Shown in pieces: positions 1 through 7,119 of a stretch of DNA of 51,466 nt (positions are counted from its first letter, which is position 1; each line of letters begins with the position of its first letter). The translations under genes and the position numbers were made by a program. The notes beneath the pieces were generated by a model. That model saw nothing but the letters and a program-made list of their open reading frames with translations, searched no databases and was not told the DNA's origin. This stretch comes from JBOGVZ01 sp050692985 (lineage in GTDB: Bacteria > Actinomycetota > UBA4738 > CALAEC01): positions 1 to 51,466 of the forward strand of contig JBOGVZ010000020.1 of the NCBI GenBank assembly GCA_050692985.1, written 5' to 3'.

Positions 1-75
1 ACAGTGATCCTGCGCACGTAGGCTCCTCTCGACGCTTTGCGGCTGTTCGGGAGTGAGCCTACGTGCCTTCTTCAT
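1..75 (-). CDS. possible 5' end of a gene running off the left edge
   Basis: An ATG on the minus strand at 75-73 opens a frame of 25 codons that is still open at the window edge. It begins M-K-K-A-R-R-L-T-P-E-Q and has a GAGGA-like ribosome site just upstream (minus strand). It would be divergent from the MerR gene at 204. I do not recognise the protein and too little of it is visible for a function. A perfect inverted repeat lies inside it, so this stretch could instead be purely regulatory. Confidence 0.25.
   Translation of the reverse strand, partial: MKKARRLTPEQPQSVERSLRAQDHC
14..66. repeat. 12-bp perfect inverted repeat (14-25 / 55-66)
   Basis: GCACGTAGGCTC at 14-25 is mirrored exactly by GAGCCTACGTGC at 55-66. 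The next inner bases (CTCTCGA against TTCGGGAG) extend the pairing imperfectly. It could be a terminator or attenuator hairpin, or an operator for the divergent genes. No T-run follows it. Confidence 0.5.
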
Positions 76-144
76 CTGTTCCTCGGAAGCTGGGTTCTCT
101 CGGTGCTGCCTTCCAGCCGACGCTACCAGTAGCACCCCGGATGA

Positions 145-173
145 TTGACACCCCACGGGCCCGGCGGTAGGCT
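145..173 (+). promoter_or_regulatory. sigma70-type promoter of the MerR gene
   Basis: A perfect -35 TTGACA (145-150) is followed after exactly 17 bp by TAGGCT (168-173), which fits the actinobacterial -10 TANNNT. Transcription would start near 180, leaving a leader of about 24 nt that carries GGAG (195-198) ahead of the ATG at 204. This is one of the few full -35/-10 promoters in the window. Confidence 0.7.
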
Positions 174-203
174 AGCCGACGCCCCTGTAACTACGGAGCT
201 GTC

Positions 204-644
204 ATGCCAGAGGATCACGGTTACCGCATCCCCGAGGTCCAGCGGATCGTGGGGATCTCCTATCGCCAGCTGGACTACTGGGCCCGAACCGCCCTGGTGC
301 GCCCCAGCATCCGCGACGCCGGCGGGTCGGGGACCCAGCGGCTGTACTCCTTCCAGGACCTGGTGCTCCTCCGCACCATCAAGAAGCTCCTCGATGCCGG
401 GGTCTCCCTCCAGCGGATCCGGAAGGCCATCGGGTTCGTCCGGGACCAGCTCAACAAGGAGCCGGAGGGGGTTACCCTGATGTCCGATGGTCAGGGCATC
501 TACGCATGCGAGTCGCCGGACGAGGTGATGGACCTCCTCCAGCGGGGCCAGGGCGTGTTCGGGATCGCCATCGACAAGGTGTGGACGGACGTCGAGGGGT
601 CGGTCCGGAAGGCGACCAGGGCCGCAAGGGCCGGAGGGACTTGA
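204..644 (+). CDS. MerR-family transcriptional regulator (FtsR/Rv1828-like)
   Basis: 146 aa. Residues 6-75 form a MerR-type winged helix-turn-helix: YRIPEVQRIVGISYRQLDYW recognises DNA, and RLYSFQDLVLLRTIKKLLDAG is the wing and second helix. The C-terminal part (about 80-146) lacks the cysteines of metal-sensing MerR proteins, so a metal or redox sensor is unlikely. In mycobacteria a MerR protein of this type (Rv1828) lies near the glycine-cleavage genes, and gcvPA-gcvPB follow here too, which supports that assignment. The start is fixed by GGAG five bases upstream and a strong promoter. Regulation of division or of glycine metabolism is inference. Confidence 0.9.
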   Translation: MPEDHGYRIPEVQRIVGISYRQLDYWARTALVRPSIRDAGGSGTQRLYSFQDLVLLRTIKKLLDAGVSLQRIRKAIGFVRDQLNKEPEGVTLMSDGQGIYACESPDEVMDLLQRGQGVFGIAIDKVWTDVEGSVRKATRAARAGGT

Positions 645-688
645 CCCAGGCCGTTCACGCCACCGAGCCCCGGGAGAGCGGTGGTGCC

Positions 689-1012
689 ATGTTCGCCCAC
701 GCCAGCGAGCGCCAGTTCGCCCGACTGCTCGACTTCTACCAGATCGAGTGGGAGTACGAGCCCCGGTCGTTCGACCTGGAATGGGACCGCGACGGGAACG
801 TGACCCAGCAGTTCAACCCTGACTTCTACCTCCCCGCGTACGACCTGTACATCGAGATCACCACGATGAACCAGAAGCTGGTGACCAAGAAGAACCGGAA
901 GGTCCGCCGGCTCAAGGAGCTGTACCCGGAGATCAACTGCAAGATCTTCTATCAGCGCGACTACCTATCGCTGGTGACGAAGTACGGCCTCGAGGACCAC
1001 CGGGCCGGCTAG
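689..1012 (+). CDS. small PD-(D/E)XK-like nuclease-fold protein, uncharacterised
   Basis: 107 aa, same strand as the MerR gene and 44 bp after it. The ATG at 689 has GGGAGAG (672-678) upstream; an earlier in-frame start would overlap the MerR gene. The centre reads NPDFYLPAYDLYIEITTM (43-60) followed by lysine-rich TKKNRKVRR (66-74). This is the layout of the PD-(D/E)XK core: a PD at 44-45, then E56-x-T in place of ExK, with lysines nearby. The fold call is by motif only and the classical ExK lysine is not in register. It may be a degenerate nuclease or a nucleic-acid-binding relative. Its position before gcvPA says nothing clear about function. Confidence 0.7.
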   Translation: MFAHASERQFARLLDFYQIEWEYEPRSFDLEWDRDGNVTQQFNPDFYLPAYDLYIEITTMNQKLVTKKNRKVRRLKELYPEINCKIFYQRDYLSLVTKYGLEDHRAG

Positions 1013-1026
1013 CCGGGGCGATGCTG

Positions 1027-1032
1027 TAGAAT
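1027..1032 (+). promoter_or_regulatory. possible -10 of the gcvPA-gcvPB unit
   Basis: TAGAAT lies 33 bp before the GTG of gcvPA. It matches TANNNT, but no convincing -35 is present at 16-18 bp. The leader would be under 30 nt, too short for a glycine riboswitch. Confidence 0.35.
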
Positions 1033-1065
1033 CCGGGCGCTCCGCCGTGGACCTCGTGACCTGAC

Positions 1066-2382
1066 GTGCGATTCGCCCCACATACCGACGCCGACGTCCG
1101 GGACATGCTGTCCGCCCTGGGGCTGTCCTCGCTCGACGACCTGTACGCCCACATCCCGTCCGAGGTCCTGCTGGACCGGCCGCTGGACCTGCCTCCCGGG
1201 ATCTCGGAGATGGAGCTGCTCGAGGACCTGGGGACGCTGGCGGCCAGGAACCGCCACGCGGACGACCTGGTGTGCTTCGCCGGTGGGGGAGCGTACGACC
1301 ACTACGTCCCCGCGGTGGTGTGGACGCTGGCCGGGCGCTCCGAGCTCCAGACCTCGTACACGCCGTACCAGCCGGAGCTGTCCCAGGGGGTGCTCCAGGC
1401 CCTGTTCGAATATCAGTCGATGATCTGCGACCTGACCGGCCTGGAGGCCTCGAACGCCTCGCTGTACGACGGGGCCACGGCGCTGGTGGAGGCGGTGAAC
1501 GTGGCCCGCGCCGCCACCGGCCGCGACCGGGTCCTGGTGGCCACCACGGTGGACCCGCGGTACGTCGAGGCCCTGCGGACCTACGGCAGGGGAGTGGGGT
1601 ACGAGCCGGAGCCGTTCGGGGATGGGGACGGCCGGGCGGGGGTCCCCGACGTGGGCCAGGACGTGGCCGCCGTGGTGCTCCAGCACCCGAACGCCTTCGG
1701 GGTCCTGGAGCCGGCCCGGGAGGTGTTCCGGGCGGCGGGGGAGGGGGGTGCCCGGGCGGTCCAGGTGTTCGATCCGCTGTCGCTCGGCGCGCTGGCCCCT
1801 CCGGGCGAGCTGGGCGCGGACATCGCCGTGGCCGAGGGCCAGGCCCTGGGCAATCACCTGAACTACGGGGGGCCGTACCTGGGGATCATGGCCGCCCGGA
1901 TGCAGGACGTGCGTCGGCTCCCCGGGCGCATCGCCGGACAGACCGTGGACGCCGACGGGGAGGTGGGCTTCGTCCTCACCCTCCAGGCCCGGGAGCAGCA
2001 CATCCGCCGGGAGAAGGCCACCTCGAACATCTGCACGAACCAGACCCTGATGGCCGTGGCCGCCGCCGTGTACCTGGCCTGGCTGGGCCCCGGCGGGCTC
2101 CGGGAGCTGGGGGAGGCCTGCGCGGCCAAGGCCCGGTACGCCTCGGAGCGGCTGACGGAGGTGCCGGGGGTCCGCCTGTCCCATCCGGAGGCGCCGTTCT
2201 TCAAGGAGTTCGCGCTGTCCTTCGATGCCGCCGGACCGGGAGAGGTGCGGGAGCGCCTCGCCGACCGGGGGTTCCTGGTGGGCCCGGTGATCGGGGGGTC
2301 CCTGCTGGTGGCCTGCACCGAACGACGGACCCGCCGGGAGATCGACGGGCTGGCGGAGGCCCTGGCCGAGGTGCTGCGGTGA
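1066..2382 (+). CDS. gcvPA: glycine dehydrogenase (decarboxylating) subunit 1
   Basis: 438 aa, the N-terminal half of a split P-protein. P-protein decarboxylates glycine and passes the aminomethyl group to lipoyl-GcvH in the cytosolic glycine cleavage system. Family sequence runs from the start (PHTDADVRDMLSALG) through the glycine-rich stretch NHLNYGGPYLGIM and REKATSNICTNQTLMA. This subunit lacks the PLP lysine, which is in gcvPB. GTG start. The last four bases are GTGA, shared with the gcvPB start, so the two subunits are translationally coupled. gcvT and gcvH are not in the window. Confidence 0.96.
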   Translation: MRFAPHTDADVRDMLSALGLSSLDDLYAHIPSEVLLDRPLDLPPGISEMELLEDLGTLAARNRHADDLVCFAGGGAYDHYVPAVVWTLAGRSELQTSYTPYQPELSQGVLQALFEYQSMICDLTGLEASNASLYDGATALVEAVNVARAATGRDRVLVATTVDPRYVEALRTYGRGVGYEPEPFGDGDGRAGVPDVGQDVAAVVLQHPNAFGVLEPAREVFRAAGEGGARAVQVFDPLSLGALAPPGELGADIAVAEGQALGNHLNYGGPYLGIMAARMQDVRRLPGRIAGQTVDADGEVGFVLTLQAREQHIRREKATSNICTNQTLMAVAAAVYLAWLGPGGLRELGEACAAKARYASERLTEVPGVRLSHPEAPFFKEFALSFDAAGPGEVRERLADRGFLVGPVIGGSLLVACTERRTRREIDGLAEALAEVLR

Positions 2383-3863
2383 CGGGTGGCCCCGCCCGCC
2401 GCACGGGGGCCCCGGTCCGGGTCGGCGACCCCAACCTGCCCCGCACCCTCAAGGAGCTGTCCCGGCCGGGCCGGAGGGCGTCCTCCCTGCCAGAGCTAGA
2501 CGTTCCCCCGGCGGAGATCCCCGCCGAGCACCGCCGGTCCGAGCCGGCATGGCTCCCCGAGGTGGGGGAGCGGGACCTGGTCCGCCACGTCACCCGGCTG
2601 GCCCAGCGGAACTACGGCGTGGACACCGGGTTCTATCCTCTGGGGTCGTGCTCGATGAAGTACAACCCCAAGGTGGCCGAGGCGGCGGCGGCGCTGCCGG
2701 GGTTCGCCCGGCTGCATCCTCTCCAGCCCGACGACACCGTCCAGGGGGCCCTGGAGCTGCTGTGGCGGCTGGAGCGGGCCCTGTGCGAGATCACCGGGAT
2801 GGCGGCGGCCACCTTCCAGCCCGCGGCCGGGGCCTCCGGGGAGCTGACCGGCCTGTTGATCATGCGGGCCTTCCACGAGCTGAACGGTGATCCGCGGCGG
2901 CGCGTTGTGATCCCCGACTCGGCTCACGGCACCAACCCGGCCTCGGTGCGGATGGCCGGCTACGAGGTGGCCACCGTACCGTCGGACGCCCGGGGGCTGG
3001 TGGACCTGTCGGCGCTGGAGAAGCTGGTGTCGGATGACGTGGCCGGGCTGATGATCACCAACCCGAACACCCTGGGGCTGTTCGAGGAGGACATCCTGGA
3101 GATCGCCCGGACGATCCACGAGGCCGGGGGGCTCCTGTACTACGACGGGGCCAACCTCAACGCGATCCTGGGCCGGGTCCGCCCCGGCGACATGGGGTTC
3201 GACATCGTGCACATGAACACCCACAAGACCTTCGCCACCCCCCACGGCGGGGGAGGGCCGGGGGCCGGACCGGTGGCCGTGCGGGAGCGGCTGGTCCCGT
3301 TCCTGCCGGCGCCGGTGGTCCGCAGGGCGGATGACGGCGGGTTCTTCCTGGACCACGACCGCCCGAAGTCGATCGGCCGGATCCACGGGTTCCACGGCAA
3401 CTTCGGAGTGTTGGTGCGGGCCTACGCCTACGTGTTCGGCAACGGCGGCGACGGGCTGCGGGAGGTGGGGGAGCGGGCCGTGCTCAACGCCAACTACCTG
3501 GCGAACCGGGTGACCGAGGCGTTCCCCCTGGCCTTCGAGGGCCGGCCCATGCACGAGTTCGTGGGCACGGCCCGGCCGCTCAAGAAGCACGGGATCCGGG
3601 CCATGGACGTGGCCAAGCGCATCATCGACCTGGGCTTCTATCCCTCCACGGTGTACTTCCCCCTGATCGTGGAGGAGGCCATGATGGTGGAGCCCACCGA
3701 GACGGAGTCGAAGGAGACCCTGGACGCCTTCGCCGAGGCCATGCTCCAGGCCGCCCGGGAGGCCCGGGAGAACCCCCAGGTCCTCAAGGAGGCCCCGGTG
3801 ACCGCCCCCGTGCGCCGCCTGGACGAGGCCCGGGCGGCCCGCCGGCTCACGATCCGCTGGTAG
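2379..3863 (+). CDS. gcvPB: glycine dehydrogenase (decarboxylating) subunit 2
   Basis: 494 aa, the PLP-bearing half of split P-protein. Diagnostic stretches are LSRPGRRASSLPELDVP near the N-terminus, NYGVDTGFYPLGSCSMKYNP, DSAHGTNPASVRMAGY and MNTHKTFATPHGGGGPG. Lys283 in HKTF is the expected Schiff-base lysine. The GTG start at 2379 overlaps the gcvPA stop (GTGA). It forms the active heterotetramer with GcvPA. The sequence looks complete and typical. Confidence 0.96.
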   Translation: MTGGPARRTGAPVRVGDPNLPRTLKELSRPGRRASSLPELDVPPAEIPAEHRRSEPAWLPEVGERDLVRHVTRLAQRNYGVDTGFYPLGSCSMKYNPKVAEAAAALPGFARLHPLQPDDTVQGALELLWRLERALCEITGMAAATFQPAAGASGELTGLLIMRAFHELNGDPRRRVVIPDSAHGTNPASVRMAGYEVATVPSDARGLVDLSALEKLVSDDVAGLMITNPNTLGLFEEDILEIARTIHEAGGLLYYDGANLNAILGRVRPGDMGFDIVHMNTHKTFATPHGGGGPGAGPVAVRERLVPFLPAPVVRRADDGGFFLDHDRPKSIGRIHGFHGNFGVLVRAYAYVFGNGGDGLREVGERAVLNANYLANRVTEAFPLAFEGRPMHEFVGTARPLKKHGIRAMDVAKRIIDLGFYPSTVYFPLIVEEAMMVEPTETESKETLDAFAEAMLQAAREARENPQVLKEAPVTAPVRRLDEARAARRLTIRW

Positions 3864-4183
3864 CCCGGAGGCCCGTCCCCCGGCGGGGGAGCGCCCGGCC
3901 ATCCCCCTTCGGCCGGCGGATGCTCCCGGGGTCACCTCTCCCCGCCTCCCCGAGCCCGTCCCGCCACCGGACCGAGGGCAGGACGGCTGTCGGGCTCGGG
4001 TGTGCGGTTGGACCGTTGCCCCGGGGGACCGCGCCCACGGAAGCTCGAGGCGAGCGACGGGCCCACCTGGCCCCGTGAGGCTCGCGGCCGGAGGTTCCCC
4101 GAGAGCGGCTACTTTTCATAATCATCCTTATGGGCGAACGGCCCCACGATCGCGCGGCCGCAGAGGTTGGGGAACGCCGCCAC
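3864..4183. other. 320-bp convergent intergenic region with an AT-rich island
   Basis: No convincing gene was found between gcvPB and the lnt-ppm stop. Most of it is GC-rich and hairpin-prone. At 4108-4132 there is an abrupt AT-rich island (CTACTTTTCATAATCATCC and on) containing CATAAT (4117-4122) seven bases before an ATG at 4130. That spacing matches the leaderless starts elsewhere in the window. However, the frame it opens runs antisense through lnt-ppm and reads like a shadow. It may drive an antisense RNA. A 92-codon minus-strand frame (4125-3847) has no recognisable protein character. Confidence 0.45.
3876..3890 (+). terminator. GC hairpin after gcvPB
   Basis: TCCCCC-GGC-GGGGGA, a 6-bp stem 12 bp past the gcvPB stop. 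No U-run follows, as is common in high-GC actinobacteria. Further GGCC/GGCC pairings lie just downstream. Confidence 0.4.
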
Positions 4184-6538
4184 CTACTCGGAGGGATGGG
4201 CCGCGGTGGCGGGCTCCTCGGGGAGCCTCCGGCGGAAGATGCGGTCGCGGACGGCCCACAGGAGCACGTGCCACAGGGCCTCCACCACGATAGCCCGGGA
4301 AAGCTTGGAATGGCCGTGCCGCCGTTCCTCGAAGGTGATGGGGACCTCGGCCACGATCATGCCCCGGCGCCAGGCCCGGTAGGCAAGCTCCACCTGGAAG
4401 GCGTAGCCCTCGGAGCGGAGCTGGTGGGTCACCAGCTCCCGGAGGGCTTCCCGCCGGTAGACGCGGAAGCCGCTGGTGGAGTCGGCCACCGGGAGGCCCA
4501 GGAGGGCCCGGACGTAGAGGTTCCCCCCGCGCGACAGGGTCCTGCGGAACGGGCTCCAGTTCCGCACCGAGCCCCCCGCCACGTACCGGCTGCCGATGGC
4601 CACGTGGGCCTTCCGGGTGGCCTCCAGCAGAGGGGGAAGCTCCTCGGGCCGGTGCGACAGGTCCGCGTCCATCTCCACCACCAGGTCGTAGCCGATGGCG
4701 ATGGCCCGCACGAACCCGTCCAGGTAGGCGCTGCCCAGGCCGCCCTTCTCCGGACGCTCGATGAGCGTCACCCGGGCATCCCGCTCGGCCAGCTTGCGGA
4801 CGACCTCGCCGGTCCCGTCGGGCGAGCAGTCGTCCACGACCTTCACGTCGACTCCGGTGGCCGCCAGCAGCCGGTCCACCACCTGCTCGATCGTGTCGCG
4901 CTCGTTGTAGGTGGGCAGGATGACCGCGGTCCGTGGGTCCGGCGGCAGGGAGGGAACCGCCCTGCGGCGGGACCGGCGCGGCGCCGCCAGGGCCAGGAGC
5001 AGCCCGGCCACGTACGGGACCGGGAGCCACCCCCCGATGCGGCTGTAGATCGTGCGCCCCGTGGCCTGACGGATGTGGTGGCGGAGCGTGGCCGGCTCGT
5101 ACAGGCCCGTGGTGGCCACCGCCTCCCCCCGCGGCGAGATGATCCCGCTGATCCCCGACAGGGCCCCGTGCACCACCCACCGGCCGTTCTCCACCGCCCG
5201 CATCTCCGAGAGCACCAGGTGCTGGCTAGGGGCGGAGGTCCGTCCGAACGTGGCGTTGTTCGTGGACACGACCAGGAACCCGCTGTCGGCCGCGACCACC
5301 CGGCGGACCTCGGAGGGGAAGGCGTTCTCGAAGCAGATGATCGCGGCGAACCGGACACCGGCCACCTCGAACCGTCCGGGTCCGTCCCCCGGCGACAGGT
5401 CGGCCCGGACCCGCTCGATGTCGGGCACCCGCCCCTCCAGGTACCGCCGGAAGGGCACGTACTCCCCGAACGGGAGCAGGTGGTTCTTGGCGTACCGGGC
5501 GGCCACCTCCCCGTCCGGCGTGTACAGCAGGCTCTCGTTCAGCAGCCTGCCGTCGTCGGCCTCGGTGATGGCCCCGACCAGCGTGGGGACGCCCACGGTC
5601 CGGACGGCGGCCACCACCTCCGGCCCCGAGACCGGGTCGCGGCTGGGGTCCCGGTCCAGGGCGTTCTCCGGCCACATCGCCAGGTCCGGGGGGCTCTGGG
5701 CCAGCTCGAGGTGGAGCTGCACGTGGTTGGCGGCCACGGTGCGATCCTCGATGATCCGGCTGGCGGTCCCGATCCGCTCCGGAACGTTCCCCTGGATCAC
5801 GGCCACGTCGACCCCCGGGCCGTCGGCCCGGGGGAGGGGGATGGCCACGGGGAGCAGGACCAGCGCCGCGGCGATCGCGGCCAGGGCCCCACCGCTCCCC
5901 CACTCCCCCGCCGCCCGGCCCCGGGCCAGCCGGACGGCGGCCGCCAGGACCAGCGCGTTCACCGCCGCTAGCACGAAGGCGATGCCGGTGGCCCCGATCA
6001 CCCCCGCCAGCGGAAGGAGCAGCGGGTTGTCGTGGGCGGTGTCCCCCAGACCGGTCCAGGCCCACCCCCCGAACGGCCAGCCGCTCCGGGCCCACTCGAT
6101 CGCCGCCCATCCCGCGCCCACCGCCAGCGCGGTGCGGATCGGACGGTCGTCTCGCCACACCGCGGCCAGGGAGGCGAACAGCAGCGCGTACCACCCCCCC
6201 AGCGACAGGACCAGGACCGCCCAGCCCAGGATCGTCACCGGGATCAGCCACCACAGCAGCGGTCCGTAGAACGCCAGCCCCCACACCAGCCCCACGGCCG
6301 CGCCCCGGCGGGCCCGGACGCCCCGAGCCGCCCACAGCGCCGGGACCAGGGCCACCACGCCCACGGGACCGAGGTCGGCGGGCGGAAGGGCCAGCCACAG
6401 CAGGATCCCGGAGGCCGCGGCGGCCGCCAGGGCGATGGGCAGGGATGGAGGGGTCGCGCCTAGGCGCAGTCGCGACAGTACATGCGCTTCTTGTCGGCCA
6501 GCTGGCTGCGGTGCTTCACGAGGAAACACTTCTTGCAC
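4184..6538 (-). CDS. apolipoprotein N-acyltransferase fused to polyprenol-phosphate mannose synthase
   Basis: 784 aa, two enzymes in one chain, as in Mycobacterium tuberculosis Ppm1. Residues about 34-235 hold several membrane helices. Residues 240-480 are a nitrilase-type domain with the Lnt triad visible as E291 (MWPENALDRD), K351 (RYAKNHLLPFGEY) and C402 (IICFENAFPSE). Residues 535-784 are a GT2 mannosyltransferase (VILPTYNERDTIEQVV, VVDDCSPDGTG) with DXD at 624-626. The first domain acylates lipoproteins; the second makes the polyprenol-P-mannose used for mannosylation outside the membrane. The only ATG (6538) overlaps the DUF4193 gene by 79 bp. A CTG at 6469, overlapping the DUF4193 stop, is the alternative start. 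Confidence 0.92.
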   Translation of the reverse strand: MQEVFPREAPQPAGRQEAHVLSRLRLGATPPSLPIALAAAAASGILLWLALPPADLGPVGVVALVPALWAARGVRARRGAAVGLVWGLAFYGPLLWWLIPVTILGWAVLVLSLGGWYALLFASLAAVWRDDRPIRTALAVGAGWAAIEWARSGWPFGGWAWTGLGDTAHDNPLLLPLAGVIGATGIAFVLAAVNALVLAAAVRLARGRAAGEWGSGGALAAIAAALVLLPVAIPLPRADGPGVDVAVIQGNVPERIGTASRIIEDRTVAANHVQLHLELAQSPPDLAMWPENALDRDPSRDPVSGPEVVAAVRTVGVPTLVGAITEADDGRLLNESLLYTPDGEVAARYAKNHLLPFGEYVPFRRYLEGRVPDIERVRADLSPGDGPGRFEVAGVRFAAIICFENAFPSEVRRVVAADSGFLVVSTNNATFGRTSAPSQHLVLSEMRAVENGRWVVHGALSGISGIISPRGEAVATTGLYEPATLRHHIRQATGRTIYSRIGGWLPVPYVAGLLLALAAPRRSRRRAVPSLPPDPRTAVILPTYNERDTIEQVVDRLLAATGVDVKVVDDCSPDGTGEVVRKLAERDARVTLIERPEKGGLGSAYLDGFVRAIAIGYDLVVEMDADLSHRPEELPPLLEATRKAHVAIGSRYVAGGSVRNWSPFRRTLSRGGNLYVRALLGLPVADSTSGFRVYRREALRELVTHQLRSEGYAFQVELAYRAWRRGMIVAEVPITFEERRHGHSKLSRAIVVEALWHVLLWAVRDRIFRRRLPEEPATAAHPSE

Positions 6539-6759
6539 ACGAACTCCGTGGGCTGCTGGGGCACGACCTTGACCGCGAGCGGCTCCACCCGGTCGCCGGT
6601 CCCCGAGGCCAGCATGGACTCGTCCTCCGAGTCCTCCTCGGGTGCGGCTCCATCCTCGCTCTTCTTGGCGAGGATTTCATCCAGGCTGGCCTCGGCCGGC
6701 TCGGCGCCGGCCTGGTCCCGCTGTTCGAGGGTCTCTTCCTGCTCCACCGTGGTTCCCAT
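6460..6759 (-). CDS. DUF4193 family zinc-ribbon protein
   Basis: 99 aa. The N-terminal half is acidic and low-complexity (EQEETLEQRDQ, PEEDSEDESM). The C-terminal half is conserved: VKVVPQQPTEFVCKKCFLVKH, then YCRDCA at the very end, giving two CxxC pairs for one structural zinc. This matches the actinobacterial DUF4193 family, whose function is unknown. It is the first gene of the minus-strand unit that continues into lnt-ppm. The ATG at 6759 is preferred; another ATG four bases upstream is out of frame. Confidence 0.87.
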   Translation of the reverse strand: MGTTVEQEETLEQRDQAGAEPAEASLDEILAKKSEDGAAPEEDSEDESMLASGTGDRVEPLAVKVVPQQPTEFVCKKCFLVKHRSQLADKKRMYCRDCA

Positions 6760-6778
6760 TCATTCCCGGGGACGGGAC

Positions 6779-6784
6779 ATTGTA
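6779..6784 (-). promoter_or_regulatory. possible -10 of the DUF4193/lnt-ppm unit
   Basis: On the minus strand TACAAT ends 19 bp before the ATG at 6759. No good -35 was seen. The same TACAAT hexamer precedes hisD, glpD and the amidohydrolase. Confidence 0.4.
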
Positions 6785-6852
6785 CGCCCTCGTGCAAGAG
6801 AACATCGGCAGGAAGAACAGAAATCTCACCGAGATGATTCCCGCACGGCGAA

Positions 6853-6944
6853 GGACCCACAGAGACCTTTGGTGCCGCGGCGCCGGGGCGCCGCGTTCTC
6901 TACTCAGCCTCTGTGGGTCCCCCGCCCCGCCACTCCCGTGGCGG
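6853..6944. repeat. nested inverted repeats in the divergent intergenic region
   Basis: GGACCCACAGAG (6853-6864) pairs perfectly with CTCTGTGGGTCC (6909-6920). Inside it CGCGGCGC (6876-6883) pairs with GCGCCGCG (6888-6895) around a CGGG loop. A third hairpin follows at once: CCGCCAC (6927-6933) with GTGGCGG (6938-6944). The three stems sit between the divergent DUF4193 and nurA genes, in a 360-bp stretch (6760-7119) with no coding sequence that I can support. They could be a structured RNA, a cruciform operator, or a terminator for an unrecognised transcript. Confidence 0.6.
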
Positions 6945-7089
6945 TGCGGCGTCATGCTAGCCCCGGGCGCCGCGGGGTGTCAACCGCTACTCAAGGGTTT
7001 TGGCGAACAGGCGGCCCGATCGCCCGAACCTTCGAGGGCCGCTGTAGGGTTTGGGGGGCCATTCGCCGGTCGCCGTGTCTGGGAGGCGC

Positions 7090-7095
7090 TATCCT
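7090..7095 (+). promoter_or_regulatory. possible -10 of the nurA-herA-mre11-rad50 operon
   Basis: TATCCT fits TANNNT and would give a start near 7102 with a leader of about 18 nt carrying GGAGG (7106-7110). No -35 match was found. Confidence 0.4.
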
Positions 7096-7119
7096 TCGGC
7101 GGGATGGAGGGGGGTCACG

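Noticed and set aside
1013..1065. Glycine riboswitch ahead of gcvPA
   Set aside because: The gap is only 53 bp, with a -10 in it, and no aptamer-like helices.
2496..3935. 479-codon minus-strand frame opposite gcvPB
   Set aside because: Shadow of a GC-rich real gene: rich in Gly, His, Arg and Pro with no domain. The same applies to many other long opposite-strand frames, for example 4130-5971 and 10816-13101.
3847..4125. 92-codon minus-strand frame in the gcvPB-lnt gap
   Set aside because: It starts in the AT-rich island but the protein is compositionally random (Arg/Gly/Pro-rich) and has no ribosome site.
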